Shown: one piece after another, positions 17,567 through 26,588 of the stretch | Numbering within the stretch: position 1 is the first letter of the stretch | How the letters are laid out: each line of letters opens with the position of its first letter | Source of the DNA: an uncultured Pelagibacteraceae bacterium | GTDB lineage: Bacteria; Pseudomonadota; Alphaproteobacteria; Pelagibacterales; Pelagibacteraceae | Direction of reading: 5' to 3' | Assembly (NCBI GenBank): GCA_902544135.1 | Contig: CACCBF010000010.1 | Coordinates: forward strand, 1-32,224 | DNA length: 32,224 nucleotides | Position numbers and translations under genes: made by a program | Notes under the pieces: model-generated | The model's database searches: none | What the model was told of the DNA's origin: nothing | Seen by the model: the letters and a program-made list of their open reading frames with translations, nothing else

Positions 17567-18575
17567 AATTCAATTATTTATTTTTACCAATTCTAATTCA
17601 GAGGAAAATAATACCAAATATTATGCAAAAGATAATGGTATTTTATCAATAATGTACCATAGATTTAACGAAAATAAGTATCCTTCAACAAATATCAAAA
17701 TGGATATTTTTCAAAAACACATAAAAATAATTAAGGAGCTCGATTACGAATTCTATAATCCAGAATCTTTTATAAGAGAATTTAAAAAACCAAAAAAAAA
17801 GAAGAAAATTTTGATAACCATAGATGATGGTTTCAAGTCTTTCTACAATAATGCTTGGCCATATTTAAAGCAAAATAAGATTCCATTTATTTTATTCGTA
17901 TCTACAGAACCGGTCGGTAAAAATGGTTATATGACTTGGGAAGAAATAATTGAGATTGACAAATCCGAATTTGGTTATATTGGCCACCATTCTCATTCAC
18001 ATGACTACTTAATTGATAAAAGTGAGGAGGAATTTATCGATGATATAGAGCTTGCATCAGAAATTTTTAAAAATAAATTAGGATATGTTCCTGAAATATT
18101 TTCATACCCATTTGGTGAATATTCTCTTTTTATGAAACAATACATAGCTAAAAACTTCGAAATAGCTTTTGGGCAACATTCTGGAATTATTGATGTGAAT
18201 AAAGATAAATTTGAATTACCAAGATTTCCAATAAATGAAAAATATGGTGAATTAAAAAGGTTTAAGTCTATAATTAATTATTTACCGCTTGAGTATAGGT
18301 CTCTTGAACCAGAGGAAAAAAAAATAAACAAAAAAAACAATCCCCCACAAATGATAGTTGAATTTTTTAATGATCAAAAAAATATTAAAAATATTAATTG
18401 TTATTCTAATGATGGTGGAAATTGGAAAAAACCAAATTTAAAATTTGATATCAATAAACTTATCGTAAACTTTGAAGATCCATTTATACCAAGAAGAGGA
18501 AGGATTAATTGTTCGCTAATGGATAATGGGAAGTGGCGATGGTTTGGAACTCAATTTATTGTAAGCGAGAACTAG
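17520..18575 (+). CDS. Exported polysaccharide deacetylase family protein
   Basis: A 351-residue carbohydrate-esterase-4-type protein. Residues 1-27 look like a signal peptide or anchor (MKKTLSP then IISFVIIQLFIF). The NodB-like domain (about 40-240) shows ILSIMYHRF, ITIDDGF with the metal-binding Asp pair 102-103, the His pair 157 and 161 (GHHSHSHDYL) and IFSYPFGEYS. A C-terminal beta-rich piece (about 275-351) with two cysteines and many aromatic residues is of unknown role. It probably removes acetyl groups from an envelope polysaccharide or peptidoglycan; the substrate is unknown. I chose the ATG at 17520 because the signal peptide follows; an ATG at 17499 is also in frame. Its 5' end overlaps tsaB by 47 bp head-to-head, and its TAG stop is part of a CTAG shared with the convergent gene. 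Confidence 0.87.
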   Translation: MKKTLSPAASIISFVIIQLFIFTNSNSEENNTKYYAKDNGILSIMYHRFNENKYPSTNIKMDIFQKHIKIIKELDYEFYNPESFIREFKKPKKKKKILITIDDGFKSFYNNAWPYLKQNKIPFILFVSTEPVGKNGYMTWEEIIEIDKSEFGYIGHHSHSHDYLIDKSEEEFIDDIELASEIFKNKLGYVPEIFSYPFGEYSLFMKQYIAKNFEIAFGQHSGIIDVNKDKFELPRFPINEKYGELKRFKSIINYLPLEYRSLEPEEKKINKKNNPPQMIVEFFNDQKNIKNINCYSNDGGNWKKPNLKFDINKLIVNFEDPFIPRRGRINCSLMDNGKWRWFGTQFIVSEN

Positions 18576-19651
18576 ATTAAGCTTTCTAATTCTATACTTG
18601 AAGGAAGCAATTTAGCATCGTCAAAATCTTGAAGATTATTTTGCTTTATAATTTTTTGAAGAACCTCAACATATTGGTTACCAGTTTCTGCATACTTGTT
18701 AAGAAATCTGGAAAGCCTCATGCTATCCAAAGGTTTACCTTCATCTCTCAATTTCGCTCTTTCTTCCCTAAATCCTTTATAGGTTGAATGAGTGTTTAGA
18801 TTTCTTTGATAAGCTCTTACAGATGCTTGAAGAACGTTAAACCTCATAACTTTGTGTCCCTCATTCTTATCTGCATCTTTTGGTTTTAGACCCTCACCTG
18901 ACCAGGTCCATTGTCCAAATAATGCATTACCTTCTTGTGCAAATCTTGAGGTTCCCCAACCTGTTTCTTTTGCAGCTTGTGCTAATGCTAACGATACAGG
19001 AATTTCGTCCATTCTTATTTTAAGAGTTGACAAATCTTTTGATGGAACTCCATATTGTTTATATTTTTTTTCAAGCCATTTTTTTTCTAAACTAGTGTTA
19101 TTACTTTTATTTATAATGCTAAAAAGTCTTTTTCTATCTATTTTTATGTTACTATTTTCTTTGAGAATTAATGGAAGAACAATCTGGATAAAAAATTCTT
19201 TTCTTTTAGATGTATTTTCAATCATCTTTATTTCATTTGGCAACAATGTCAAAGCAACTGGTTTTACCAATTTGGTTTTTCTAACATCTTTTAGGGTATA
19301 ATTTGTGTCTTCGAATAACTGTTTTATAGTTGAGGCGTTTAATCTTACTGTATCAGTTTCCAGATCATTTAAACTAAAAATATCAACTAACAAATCTTGT
19401 TCATTCAGAATCTTATCATTAATTTCATTTCCACTGGTACCATTCTTAAGTGTATAAGCTAAAATAGCTTTTGATTTATTTTGAAAAGCCATATTCTTAT
19501 TATTGGCAAAGTTTGCTACTATTGGCATTGCATAAAAAAAAGTGATTAACAATATGGATGATATAAAAATTCTTGGTAATGAACCAATATTTCTTTTTCT
19601 GTTAAAAAAATTTATTGATTTTACTCTTTTAGTTAAATTTCTTTTATACAT
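18572..19651 (-). CDS. Bax-like membrane-anchored glucosaminidase
   Basis: A 359-residue protein with a basic cytoplasmic N-terminus and one membrane segment (about 25-48), so the rest is periplasmic. Residues about 205-340 form a glucosaminidase domain of the Bax/FlgJ type: PVSLALAQAAKETGWGTSRF with the likely catalytic Glu229, GNALFGQWTWSGEG and FNVLQASVRAYQRNLNTH. Such enzymes cleave N-acetylglucosaminyl bonds in peptidoglycan. The region 60-200 is not recognised. It follows nfuA by 3 bp and ends in a 4-base overlap with the convergent deacetylase gene. Both neighbours being envelope-polysaccharide enzymes may or may not be meaningful. The symbol bax is not assigned because orthology was not tested. 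Confidence 0.85.
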   Translation of the reverse strand: MYKRNLTKRVKSINFFNRKRNIGSLPRIFISSILLITFFYAMPIVANFANNKNMAFQNKSKAILAYTLKNGTSGNEINDKILNEQDLLVDIFSLNDLETDTVRLNASTIKQLFEDTNYTLKDVRKTKLVKPVALTLLPNEIKMIENTSKRKEFFIQIVLPLILKENSNIKIDRKRLFSIINKSNNTSLEKKWLEKKYKQYGVPSKDLSTLKIRMDEIPVSLALAQAAKETGWGTSRFAQEGNALFGQWTWSGEGLKPKDADKNEGHKVMRFNVLQASVRAYQRNLNTHSTYKGFREERAKLRDEGKPLDSMRLSRFLNKYAETGNQYVEVLQKIIKQNNLQDFDDAKLLPSSIELESLI

Positions 19652-19654
19652 AAT

Positions 19655-20194
19655 TTATATTGCCTCAACTTGTTTTACCTCAGGTATATAGTGACATAGA
19701 AGGTTTTGAACACCTTGTTTTAATGTCATCGTAGAACTTGGGCACCCTGAACAACTTCCTTGTAATTGAACTTTAACTATACCATCTTTAAATTCCTTAA
19801 ATTTTATATCCCCTCCATCTCTTGCAACAGCAGGTCTAATTTTTTGGTCTAGAATTTTAATAATCTTTAATTCTATCTCCTCTAGATTTTCAGAGTTCTC
19901 ATTTAAGTCTTTTTCCACTACATATTCTTTACCTGACGAATAAAAATCATTTATTAATGATATAATTATATGTTTAATTTCCTCCCACTCAACTTCATCT
20001 TGTTTATTTACTGAAATAAAATCTTTTCCTAAAAAAATACTTTCTACACCACTAACGGAAAACAAATTTTTAATTAGTTCATTATTGGTCTCATCTTTTT
20101 TTGTAACTTCAAAAGAACCACTTTTAGAAACAGCCTTACCTGGCAAAAACTTGATCGAGTTTGGATTGGGTGTAAATTCTGACTGTACAAACAT
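19655..20194 (-). CDS. NfuA-type iron-sulfur cluster carrier (Nfu N + NifU C domains)
   Basis: A 179-residue protein with the Nfu N-terminal domain (1-90, EFTPNPNSIKFLPGK and FSVSGVESIFLGKDFISV) and the NifU-like C-terminal domain (about 108-179). The latter has PAVARDGGDIKF and GSCSGCPSSTMTLKQGV; Cys148 and Cys151 bind a 4Fe-4S cluster across a dimer. It hands clusters to target proteins; MiaB, encoded nearby, is the type of client needing one. Domain order is that of mitochondrial NFU1 and alphaproteobacterial Nfu, not of E. coli NfuA with its A-type N-domain. It lies 52 bp after trpS and 3 bp before the glucosaminidase gene. Confidence 0.93.
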   Translation of the reverse strand: MFVQSEFTPNPNSIKFLPGKAVSKSGSFEVTKKDETNNELIKNLFSVSGVESIFLGKDFISVNKQDEVEWEEIKHIIISLINDFYSSGKEYVVEKDLNENSENLEEIELKIIKILDQKIRPAVARDGGDIKFKEFKDGIVKVQLQGSCSGCPSSTMTLKQGVQNLLCHYIPEVKQVEAI

Positions 20195-20246
20195 AATTTA
20201 TATATAGTCAATAATTTTTAAAATGAAACTTGTTTGTATTTTATAT

Positions 20247-21248
20247 TTAAAAACCCATGATTTCTTGAATTTTTTTAACCTTTTCAGATGCAATCTTATC
20301 AGCTTTTTTACGTCCACTATCTAATATTTGGTCTAAAAAACTTTTTTCTTTTAAAAGTTTTTTAATTTCATTCGATATAGGGATAATTTTATCAACTAAA
20401 ACTTGTGATAAATTTTCTTTGAATTCTGAAAAATTTTTTCCAGAAAATTTATTAATTGTGTCATCTAAATTTACATCCATTATACTAGAATAAATACTCA
20501 TTAAATTTTTAGCCTCAGGTCTTTTTTCTAAATCTACGCTCGTAGCTGGTAATGGCAAAGTATCAGTTTTTGCTTTTTTGATTTTATTAATTATTTGATC
20601 TTTATCATCAGTTAAATTTATTCTAGTCAGATCTGATAATTCGGATTTACTCATTTTTTTTGTTCCGTCTCTCAAACTCATAATTCTGGAAAACTTTTTT
20701 TGAATTAATGGCTCAGGTATTTTGAAAAACTCATCAACATTGAAATCATTATTAAATTTTTGTGCGATATCTCGACAAAGTTCTAAATGTTGCTTTTGGT
20801 CGTCTCCGACAGGTACATGAGTAGTGTCATATAGTAGGATATCCGCTGCCATTAAAACAGGATATGAGTAGAGACCAATACTTGCTTTTTCTTTATCTTT
20901 TCCAGCTTTCTCCTTAAATTGTGTCATTCTGTTAAGCCATCCCATCCTAGCCACACAGCTTAGTATCCAAGCAGTCTCTGAATGAGCGCTCACGCTTGAT
21001 TGATTAAATATAATACTTTTTTGTGGATCTATACCGCTTGCAATAAAAGTTGCAGCAGTTTCATAGATATTATCTTTCAATTTTTTTGGATCTTGAGCAA
21101 CTGTGATAGCATGAAGATCGACAATACAAAATATACACTCATTTTGGTCTTCGTTATTTAGCTTAACAAAATTTTTAATCGCACCCAAATAATTTCCAAG
21201 ATGAAGATTTCCGGTAGGCTGAACACCTGAAAAAATTTTTTTTCCCAT
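20247..21248 (-). CDS. trpS: Tryptophanyl-tRNA synthetase
   Basis: A 333-residue class I synthetase charging tRNA-Trp. The class signatures are [11 protein letters not shown] (from 13, the HIGH-type motif) and KMSKS (198-202). Other typical stretches are [35 protein letters not shown] and [21 protein letters not shown]. Length matches bacterial TrpRS (about 330-340). It starts 2 bp after murJ ends, and a murJ-trpS order is common in alphaproteobacteria. The 52-bp gap to nfuA shows no clear terminator. Confidence 0.97.
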   Translation of the reverse strand: MGKKIFSGVQPTGNLHLGNYLGAIKNFVKLNNEDQNECIFCIVDLHAITVAQDPKKLKDNIYETAATFIASGIDPQKSIIFNQSSVSAHSETAWILSCVARMGWLNRMTQFKEKAGKDKEKASIGLYSYPVLMAADILLYDTTHVPVGDDQKQHLELCRDIAQKFNNDFNVDEFFKIPEPLIQKKFSRIMSLRDGTKKMSKSELSDLTRINLTDDKDQIINKIKKAKTDTLPLPATSVDLEKRPEAKNLMSIYSSIMDVNLDDTINKFSGKNFSEFKENLSQVLVDKIIPISNEIKKLLKEKSFLDQILDSGRKKADKIASEKVKKIQEIMGF

Positions 21249-21250
21249 AG

Positions 21251-22780
21251 CTAATACTTTAGTTTAATATCACCATATTTAAAAGCTTTGATAAATAATG
21301 AAAAACTCAAATAAAATACAAGACTTAAAAAAGATGACAATATTAAATAAACAGATTTTAAATTATATTCATAAATTAATTTATTTTCAAAAAACAAAAT
21401 TAAATAATTAAAAAATATACCCATAAGTATAGAAGCCAGAAGTATCTTTAAAAATTTGATAAAAAATAAATCATTGAAGTTAAATAAATTATTATTTTTT
21501 AAATATACAAATAATACAATTGCATTAAACCAAGATGAAATTGTTGTAGCCATAGGAATTATTATGAAACCAAGGTCTCTGAAAAAATAAATACTTATTA
21601 ATATATTTAAAATTACAGAAATTAATGAAATATAAAAAGGTGTTTTAGTATCCTGATTAGCAAAAAAAAATGTCGAGAATACTTTAATTAATGCGAATGC
21701 TGGTAGTCCTAAACCAAAATAGTAAAGTGCATTTGCTGAGTTAGTTACAGAAAGTTCATCAAAAGAACCATAACCAAATAATGCAGAAATAATTTGTTCT
21801 GATCCTACAATTAAAGCGACTGAAGCAGGTAAACTTAAAAACATACTAAGCTCAAGTGCCTTATTTTGAAGTAAAAGTATTTTGTTTTTTTTTTTTAAAA
21901 AAACATGTTTAGAAAGTTGTGGTAAAACAACAACTCCAATTGCTATTCCAGCTATCGCAAGGTTTATTTGATAAATTCTATCAGCATAGTATAGATAAGA
22001 TACGGCACTGGCTTGAAAAGATGCAATTATAGTGCCTACTAAAATATTAATTTGTGTAACACCAGATGAGAAAATACTAGGTAAAAGTTTTTTAAAAAAA
22101 AATCTAACCCTGTTATTAATTTTGAAATTAAAGCTAAATTGAATAGAATAAAATTTTTTTGTAAATTGATATAAGAAAATAAGCTGTAATATTCCTGCTC
22201 CTGAAACTCCATATGATAGATAATAAACCAGTTCATCGTTTAGAAATTTACCGAAAATTAAAATAGATATTAAAACAATATTAAGAATTATTGGTGCTGC
22301 AGATGCAGCAGCAAATTTATTATGTGAGTTAAGAATTGCTGCAAAAAAAGAAGATAGACTTACAAACATTAAAAATGGAAGAGTTATCCTTGTTAAATTT
22401 ACAGCTAACTGAATTTTTTCTGGATTATCAATAAAACCTGGTGCTATTAATCTCACAAAAGCTGGCATGAAAACTTCAATAATTAAAACTAAAAACAACA
22501 GACCTAAAAATAATAAATTAAAAATTTCGTTTGCAAATTTTTGTGATCCAGATTTTTTTTTTACTAATTCTGAAGTATAACTTGGTATGAAAGCAGCATT
22601 AAAGGTTCCTTCTGCAAATAATCTTCTAAAAGTATTGGGTATTCTGAATGCAACAAAAAAAACATCTGCTAAAAAACTTGTTCCAAGAAAAATTGCTATC
22701 AAAACATCTCTTAAATAACCAAGTAATCTACTGATAATAGTATAAAAACCAAAAGTCCCTGTTGACTTAACTAAATTCAT
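21251..22780 (-). CDS. murJ: Lipid II flippase
   Basis: A 509-residue polytopic inner-membrane protein of the MurJ/MviN family, with about 14 hydrophobic segments, which flips the peptidoglycan precursor lipid II. The conserved N-terminus is clear: [43 protein letters not shown]. Later matches are [13 protein letters not shown] [51 protein letters not shown] and [11 protein letters not shown]. It is the first gene of murJ-trpS-nfuA-glucosaminidase. A 50-bp spacer separates its ATG from the divergent maeB, so promoters for both must fit there; I saw no convincing -35/-10 pair. Confidence 0.95.
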   Translation of the reverse strand: MNLVKSTGTFGFYTIISRLLGYLRDVLIAIFLGTSFLADVFFVAFRIPNTFRRLFAEGTFNAAFIPSYTSELVKKKSGSQKFANEIFNLLFLGLLFLVLIIEVFMPAFVRLIAPGFIDNPEKIQLAVNLTRITLPFLMFVSLSSFFAAILNSHNKFAAASAAPIILNIVLISILIFGKFLNDELVYYLSYGVSGAGILQLIFLYQFTKKFYSIQFSFNFKINNRVRFFFKKLLPSIFSSGVTQINILVGTIIASFQASAVSYLYYADRIYQINLAIAGIAIGVVVLPQLSKHVFLKKKNKILLLQNKALELSMFLSLPASVALIVGSEQIISALFGYGSFDELSVTNSANALYYFGLGLPAFALIKVFSTFFFANQDTKTPFYISLISVILNILISIYFFRDLGFIIIPMATTISSWFNAIVLFVYLKNNNLFNFNDLFFIKFLKILLASILMGIFFNYLILFFENKLIYEYNLKSVYLILSSFLSLVFYLSFSLFIKAFKYGDIKLKY

Positions 22781-22830
22781 AAATCATATTAGTCTTAATT
22801 TTACCCCATTTGTACACCTAATTAACACAA

Positions 22831-25113
22831 ATGAAAAAAACAAAAATTGATCATTACACAGATAAAGAAGCTTTAGATTTTCATAAAGATAAAAAGCCAG
22901 GCAAGATTGAGATATCTTCTTCAAAAAATATGACAACAAAAAGAGATTTAGCTTTAGCATATTCTCCTGGAGTGGCGGCTCCTGTAAGGGCAATAAGTGA
23001 TAATCCTGAAGCTGCATTTGATTATACTAGTAAAGGAAACCTTGTTGCAGTTATTAGTAACGGCTCTGCTATTTTAGGTATGGGAAATTTAGGGGCTTTA
23101 GCATCTAAACCAGTCATGGAAGGAAAGGCAGTCTTATTTAAAAGGTTTGCTGATATTGACTCTATTGATCTAGAAATAGACTCTGAGGATCCAGAGGAAA
23201 TAATAAATAGCATAAAAAATTTTGCTCCAAGCTTTGGTGGTATCAATCTTGAAGATATTGCTGCACCTGATTGTTTTATAATAGAGGATAAGCTGAAAGA
23301 AAATCTTGATATACCTGTATTTCATGATGATCAACACGGTACAGCAATTATCACGACTGCAGCGTTAATTAATGCTTTAGATATTAGTAAAAAAAAAATT
23401 GATAAAGTAAAAATAGTTGTAAATGGCGCTGGAGCGTCAGCAATGGCTTGTGCAAATTTATTTAAAAAAACTGGAGTGCCTAATAAAAACATCAAGATGG
23501 TGGATAGAAAAGGGGTCATTTATAAAGGTAGAGAAAACTTGAACCAATGGAAATCAAGTCATGCAATTGAGACAAAAGATAGAACTTTAAGCGACGCAAT
23601 TAATAATGCTGATGTTTTTTTAGGATTATCTGCAAAAGGAACATTAACTAAAGCAATGGTAAAAAAGATGGCAAAAAATCCCATAATATTTGCTTGTGCA
23701 AATCCTGACCCTGAAATTATACCTGAGGAAGTTGAGGAAGTTAGAAACGACGCGATAGTAGCCACCGGGAGATCAGATTACGCCAACCAGGTAAATAATC
23801 TCATAGGTTTTCCCTATATATTTAGAGGAGCATTAGACGTAAGAGCAAAAACAATTAATGAAGAAATGAAAGTTGCCGCTGCACATGCAATCGCAAATTT
23901 AGCCAAGGAGGATGTGCCGGATGAAGTTGTTGCAGCAATGGGAGGTGAAAGACCTCATTACGGAAAAGATTATATAATACCATCAACATTTGATCCAAGA
24001 TTAATTAGTGTTATTCCAGCAGCTGTAGCTAAAGCTGCGATGGAAACTGGAGTTGCTAGAATTAATATTAAAGATTTTGATGTATACAAAGATCAACTTA
24101 AACAAAGGTTAGATCCAACTGTTACAATTCTACAAGGTGTAAATAACTATATTAAGAAAAATCAAAAAAAAGTTGTATTTGCAGACGGAGAAGATGAAAA
24201 TATGTTAAAAGCTGCAATTGCATTTAAAAATTCAGAATTAGGAATTCCAATTTTAGTGGGAAAAGAGGAGTTGATTAAAAATCAAATTAAAAAAATTGGT
24301 TATAATGAAAATTTTGATATTGAAATTGTAAATTCGAAAGATAAAGAGAAAAGAGAGAGGTATGTTAAATATCTTTTTAAAAAACTCCAAAGAGAAAAGG
24401 GAATGTTAGAAAGGGACTGTGATAGACTCATAAGAAATGACAGGGTAATTTGGGCATCGTGTATGGTTGCTTGCAATGATGCAGATGCTATGGTTACCGG
24501 TAATACTAGAAGATATTCCTCATCACTTGAAAAAGTAACTCAGGTTGTGGATCCAAGACCAGGGGAAATCATGTTTGGTTTAAATTTGGTTGTTAATAGA
24601 GGTAAAACAATTTTTATTTGTGATACATCTGTAATTGAATATCCCGATTCAAAACAATTAGCTGAAATGGCAAAATCCGCAGCGAGAGTTGTGAAACTTT
24701 TCGGATTTGACCCAAAGGTCGCTTTTTTATCACACTCTACTTTTGGTGAACCAGCTACAGATAGAACAAAGAGATTAAGCGATGCAGTTGAAATTCTAAA
24801 AAAAGATAAAGTCGATTTCAAATTTGATGGAGAGATGCAACCAGATGTTGCTTTAGAAGAAATTTATAAAGAATTATATCCATTCTCTGAAATTGTTGGA
24901 AACTCAAATGTCTTAGTAATGCCTAGTCAACACAGTGCAGCTATTTCATACAAAATGATTAAATCAATGAGTAGAGCAAAAGTAATTGGACCGCTGCTTA
25001 TTGGTTTAGGTCTACCAATTGAGATAGCACCATTGAGATCATCCACATCTGAAATTTTAAATCTAGCATCAATAGCTGCTTATTCTGCTGATGTTATTAA
25101 ATATGATAAATAA
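22831..25113 (+). CDS. maeB: Malic enzyme with C-terminal phosphotransacetylase-like domain
   Basis: A 760-residue MaeB-type enzyme that oxidatively decarboxylates malate to pyruvate. The malic-enzyme part (about 1-425) shows AYSPGVAAPVRAI with the catalytic Tyr44, GNLVAVISNGSAILGMGNLG, the metal-binding EDIAAPDCF (141 on), FHDDQHGTA (165 on) and the nucleotide-binding GAGASA (199-204). Residues about 430-760 form a phosphate acetyl/butyryltransferase-like domain (VVFADGEDENMLKAA, MVTGNTRRYSSSL, GEPATDRTKRLSDAVEIL, MPSQHSAAISYKMI), which in MaeB is regulatory (acetyl-CoA) rather than catalytic. Length is typical (E. coli MaeB 759). Cofactor preference (NADP expected) cannot be read with certainty. 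It is monocistronic and ends 1 bp before the convergent BON gene. Confidence 0.95.
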   Translation: MKKTKIDHYTDKEALDFHKDKKPGKIEISSSKNMTTKRDLALAYSPGVAAPVRAISDNPEAAFDYTSKGNLVAVISNGSAILGMGNLGALASKPVMEGKAVLFKRFADIDSIDLEIDSEDPEEIINSIKNFAPSFGGINLEDIAAPDCFIIEDKLKENLDIPVFHDDQHGTAIITTAALINALDISKKKIDKVKIVVNGAGASAMACANLFKKTGVPNKNIKMVDRKGVIYKGRENLNQWKSSHAIETKDRTLSDAINNADVFLGLSAKGTLTKAMVKKMAKNPIIFACANPDPEIIPEEVEEVRNDAIVATGRSDYANQVNNLIGFPYIFRGALDVRAKTINEEMKVAAAHAIANLAKEDVPDEVVAAMGGERPHYGKDYIIPSTFDPRLISVIPAAVAKAAMETGVARINIKDFDVYKDQLKQRLDPTVTILQGVNNYIKKNQKKVVFADGEDENMLKAAIAFKNSELGIPILVGKEELIKNQIKKIGYNENFDIEIVNSKDKEKRERYVKYLFKKLQREKGMLERDCDRLIRNDRVIWASCMVACNDADAMVTGNTRRYSSSLEKVTQVVDPRPGEIMFGLNLVVNRGKTIFICDTSVIEYPDSKQLAEMAKSAARVVKLFGFDPKVAFLSHSTFGEPATDRTKRLSDAVEILKKDKVDFKFDGEMQPDVALEEIYKELYPFSEIVGNSNVLVMPSQHSAAISYKMIKSMSRAKVIGPLLIGLGLPIEIAPLRSSTSEILNLASIAAYSADVIKYDK

Positions 25114-25140
25114 TTTAATTTTTTTGTATTCTTAAATTAT
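25110..25140. terminator. AT-only inverted repeat over the maeB/BON stop codons
   Basis: Perfect 9-base arms ATAATTTAA (25110-25118) and TTAAATTAT (25132-25140) flank a 13-base loop containing a T7 run. The repeat covers both stop codons of the convergent pair. With no G-C pair it would be a weak terminator, and in such AT-rich DNA it may be coincidence. Confidence 0.2.
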
Positions 25141-25708
25141 CAACTAGTAATATACTTGCGATTACATTTTCTACATCTAAAATTTCATTTGCTTCTTCGA
25201 TAACTGCTTCCTTTTCATCACTTGTTGTTGCTATGCCGTAAATATAAATTTTTTTTTTATATGTATCTATTTGATAATTGGTTGCCTTAATTGCGTCGTT
25301 AAATATCAATGCTGTTCTTAATTGTGAGGTAATTAGTAAATCCTTTGCAGATTGTTTAAAATTAAAATCTTCTTTAATTTTTAAATCATTTTTTACGGAC
25401 CTTACTCCTTGTGTTTCCCATGCAAGCTTTGTTAGTTTAAGCTTTTCCTCCGGGTCTTCAACTTTACCCGTTATAAATATTCTACCATCTATAACTTTTG
25501 TTTTTACAGATAGAAAATAATTCTTATCCAACAATAAAATTCTTGTGCTTAAATTTTTTTGCATTATTGAGTCGTCTATTTGTGTTCCAAGAGATCTTGG
25601 GTCTATCGCTACGCTAACTCCAGTTCCAAATATCCCAGTCGATGATACTCCAACACATCCATTAAAAATGAGTCCAATCAAAAAAACTAATATAATCTTA
25701 ACTTTCAT
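25115..25708 (-). CDS. DolP (YraP)-like outer-membrane lipoprotein with two BON domains
   Basis: A 197-residue lipoprotein from the ATG at 25708; an in-frame GTG at 25723 is less likely. The signal peptide MKVKIILVFLIGLIFNGC puts the lipidated cysteine at 18. After it, IDPRSLGTQIDD closely resembles the DPRSVGTQVDD stretch of E. coli DolP. Two BON domains follow (about 45-112 and 118-190), including VIDGRIFITGKVEDPEEK and YKKKIYIYGIATTSDEKEAVI. DolP supports outer-membrane integrity and BAM function in E. coli. The start overlaps rsmI by 11 bp. rsmI, an LpoA-like gene and dolP also cluster in enterobacteria (rsmI-lpoA-yraN-diaA-dolP), which supports the call. Confidence 0.87.
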   Translation of the reverse strand: MKVKIILVFLIGLIFNGCVGVSSTGIFGTGVSVAIDPRSLGTQIDDSIMQKNLSTRILLLDKNYFLSVKTKVIDGRIFITGKVEDPEEKLKLTKLAWETQGVRSVKNDLKIKEDFNFKQSAKDLLITSQLRTALIFNDAIKATNYQIDTYKKKIYIYGIATTSDEKEAVIEEANEILDVENVIASILLVDNLRIQKN

Positions 25709-26558
25709 TTTTAATATCAACACAATATTTATAAATTATTTTTTTTGAAACTGGATTATTTTGATGGATAAGGTTTGTAATTTCTTTTATGCTCAATTTA
25801 TTAATCATTTTTTTAATAGTACTTTTATCTGATTCACTTAATTCAAGCGAATTTTTTTTATTTAATTTTTCTGAAATTACGATTGTTAATTCACCCTTCA
25901 AGCTTTTTTCAAAGAGTTTTAATTCATTAATGTCTGATCTGATAAATTCCTCGAACAATTTTGATATTTCTCTACAAATTAAAATTTTCCTACCTAAAAA
26001 TTCCTTTTTTATATAAGGTATTATCTTGTTAATTTTTTTAGCTGAAATGAAAAAAATTATAGAACAATCAATTTTTTTCGTAGTTTCTAAGGTTTTCAAT
26101 ATTTCATTATTTTTTTCAGGGAAAAAACCATAGAAAAAAAATTTGTCTGAAAAACCACTTGCCGACAAAGCTGTTGTAACTGCCGATGGGCCCGGTAATG
26201 GAATAATTTCAATCTCATTTTTTACGCATTCTTTTACTAATAAGCTACCTGGGTCTGATATGTTTGGTGTCCCAGCATCTGAAATCATCGAAACTACTGA
26301 ACCTTTTTTCAATATATCAATAATTTTTGATAAGTTTTTTTTTTCATTAAATTTATGATTTGAAATTAATTTAGTATTGATTTTATATCTACTTAACAAA
26401 TTTTTGGAAATTCTTGTATCTTCACATAATATAAAATCAGATTTCCTTAACGTTTCTAATGCTCTTAAAGTTATATCTTTTAAATTACCTATAGGGGTTG
26501 GCACTAAATATAAGCCTTTTTTAAATTCTTTATTCGTTGATTTGGAATTTACAATCAT
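25698..26558 (-). CDS. rsmI: 16S rRNA (cytidine-1402-2'-O)-methyltransferase
   Basis: A 286-residue SAM-dependent tetrapyrrole-methylase-fold enzyme methylating the 2'-OH of C1402 in 16S rRNA. Diagnostic stretches are GLYLVPTPIGNLKDITLRA (15-33), LCEDTRISKNLL, MISDAGTPNISDPGS (91-105) and IIPLPGPSAVTTALSASGF. I chose the ATG at 26558, since a GTG at 26585 would add nine residues without family similarity. This leaves a 30-bp divergent spacer to the LpoA-like gene. Its 3' end overlaps the dolP-like lipoprotein gene by 11 bp. Confidence 0.95.
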   Translation of the reverse strand: MIVNSKSTNKEFKKGLYLVPTPIGNLKDITLRALETLRKSDFILCEDTRISKNLLSRYKINTKLISNHKFNEKKNLSKIIDILKKGSVVSMISDAGTPNISDPGSLLVKECVKNEIEIIPLPGPSAVTTALSASGFSDKFFFYGFFPEKNNEILKTLETTKKIDCSIIFFISAKKINKIIPYIKKEFLGRKILICREISKLFEEFIRSDINELKLFEKSLKGELTIVISEKLNKKNSLELSESDKSTIKKMINKLSIKEITNLIHQNNPVSKKIIYKYCVDIKNES

Positions 26559-26588
26559 ATTTGTGTATAAATAATATATTATCACTAA

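Noticed and set aside
18852..19301. 149-codon plus-strand open frame opposite the glucosaminidase gene
   Set aside because: The minus-strand frame has clear domain motifs; this one is a shadow with no recognisable features.
22784..23017. 77-codon minus-strand frame between murJ and maeB
   Set aside because: It mostly lies opposite the conserved maeB N-terminus; Leu/Gln-rich shadow composition.
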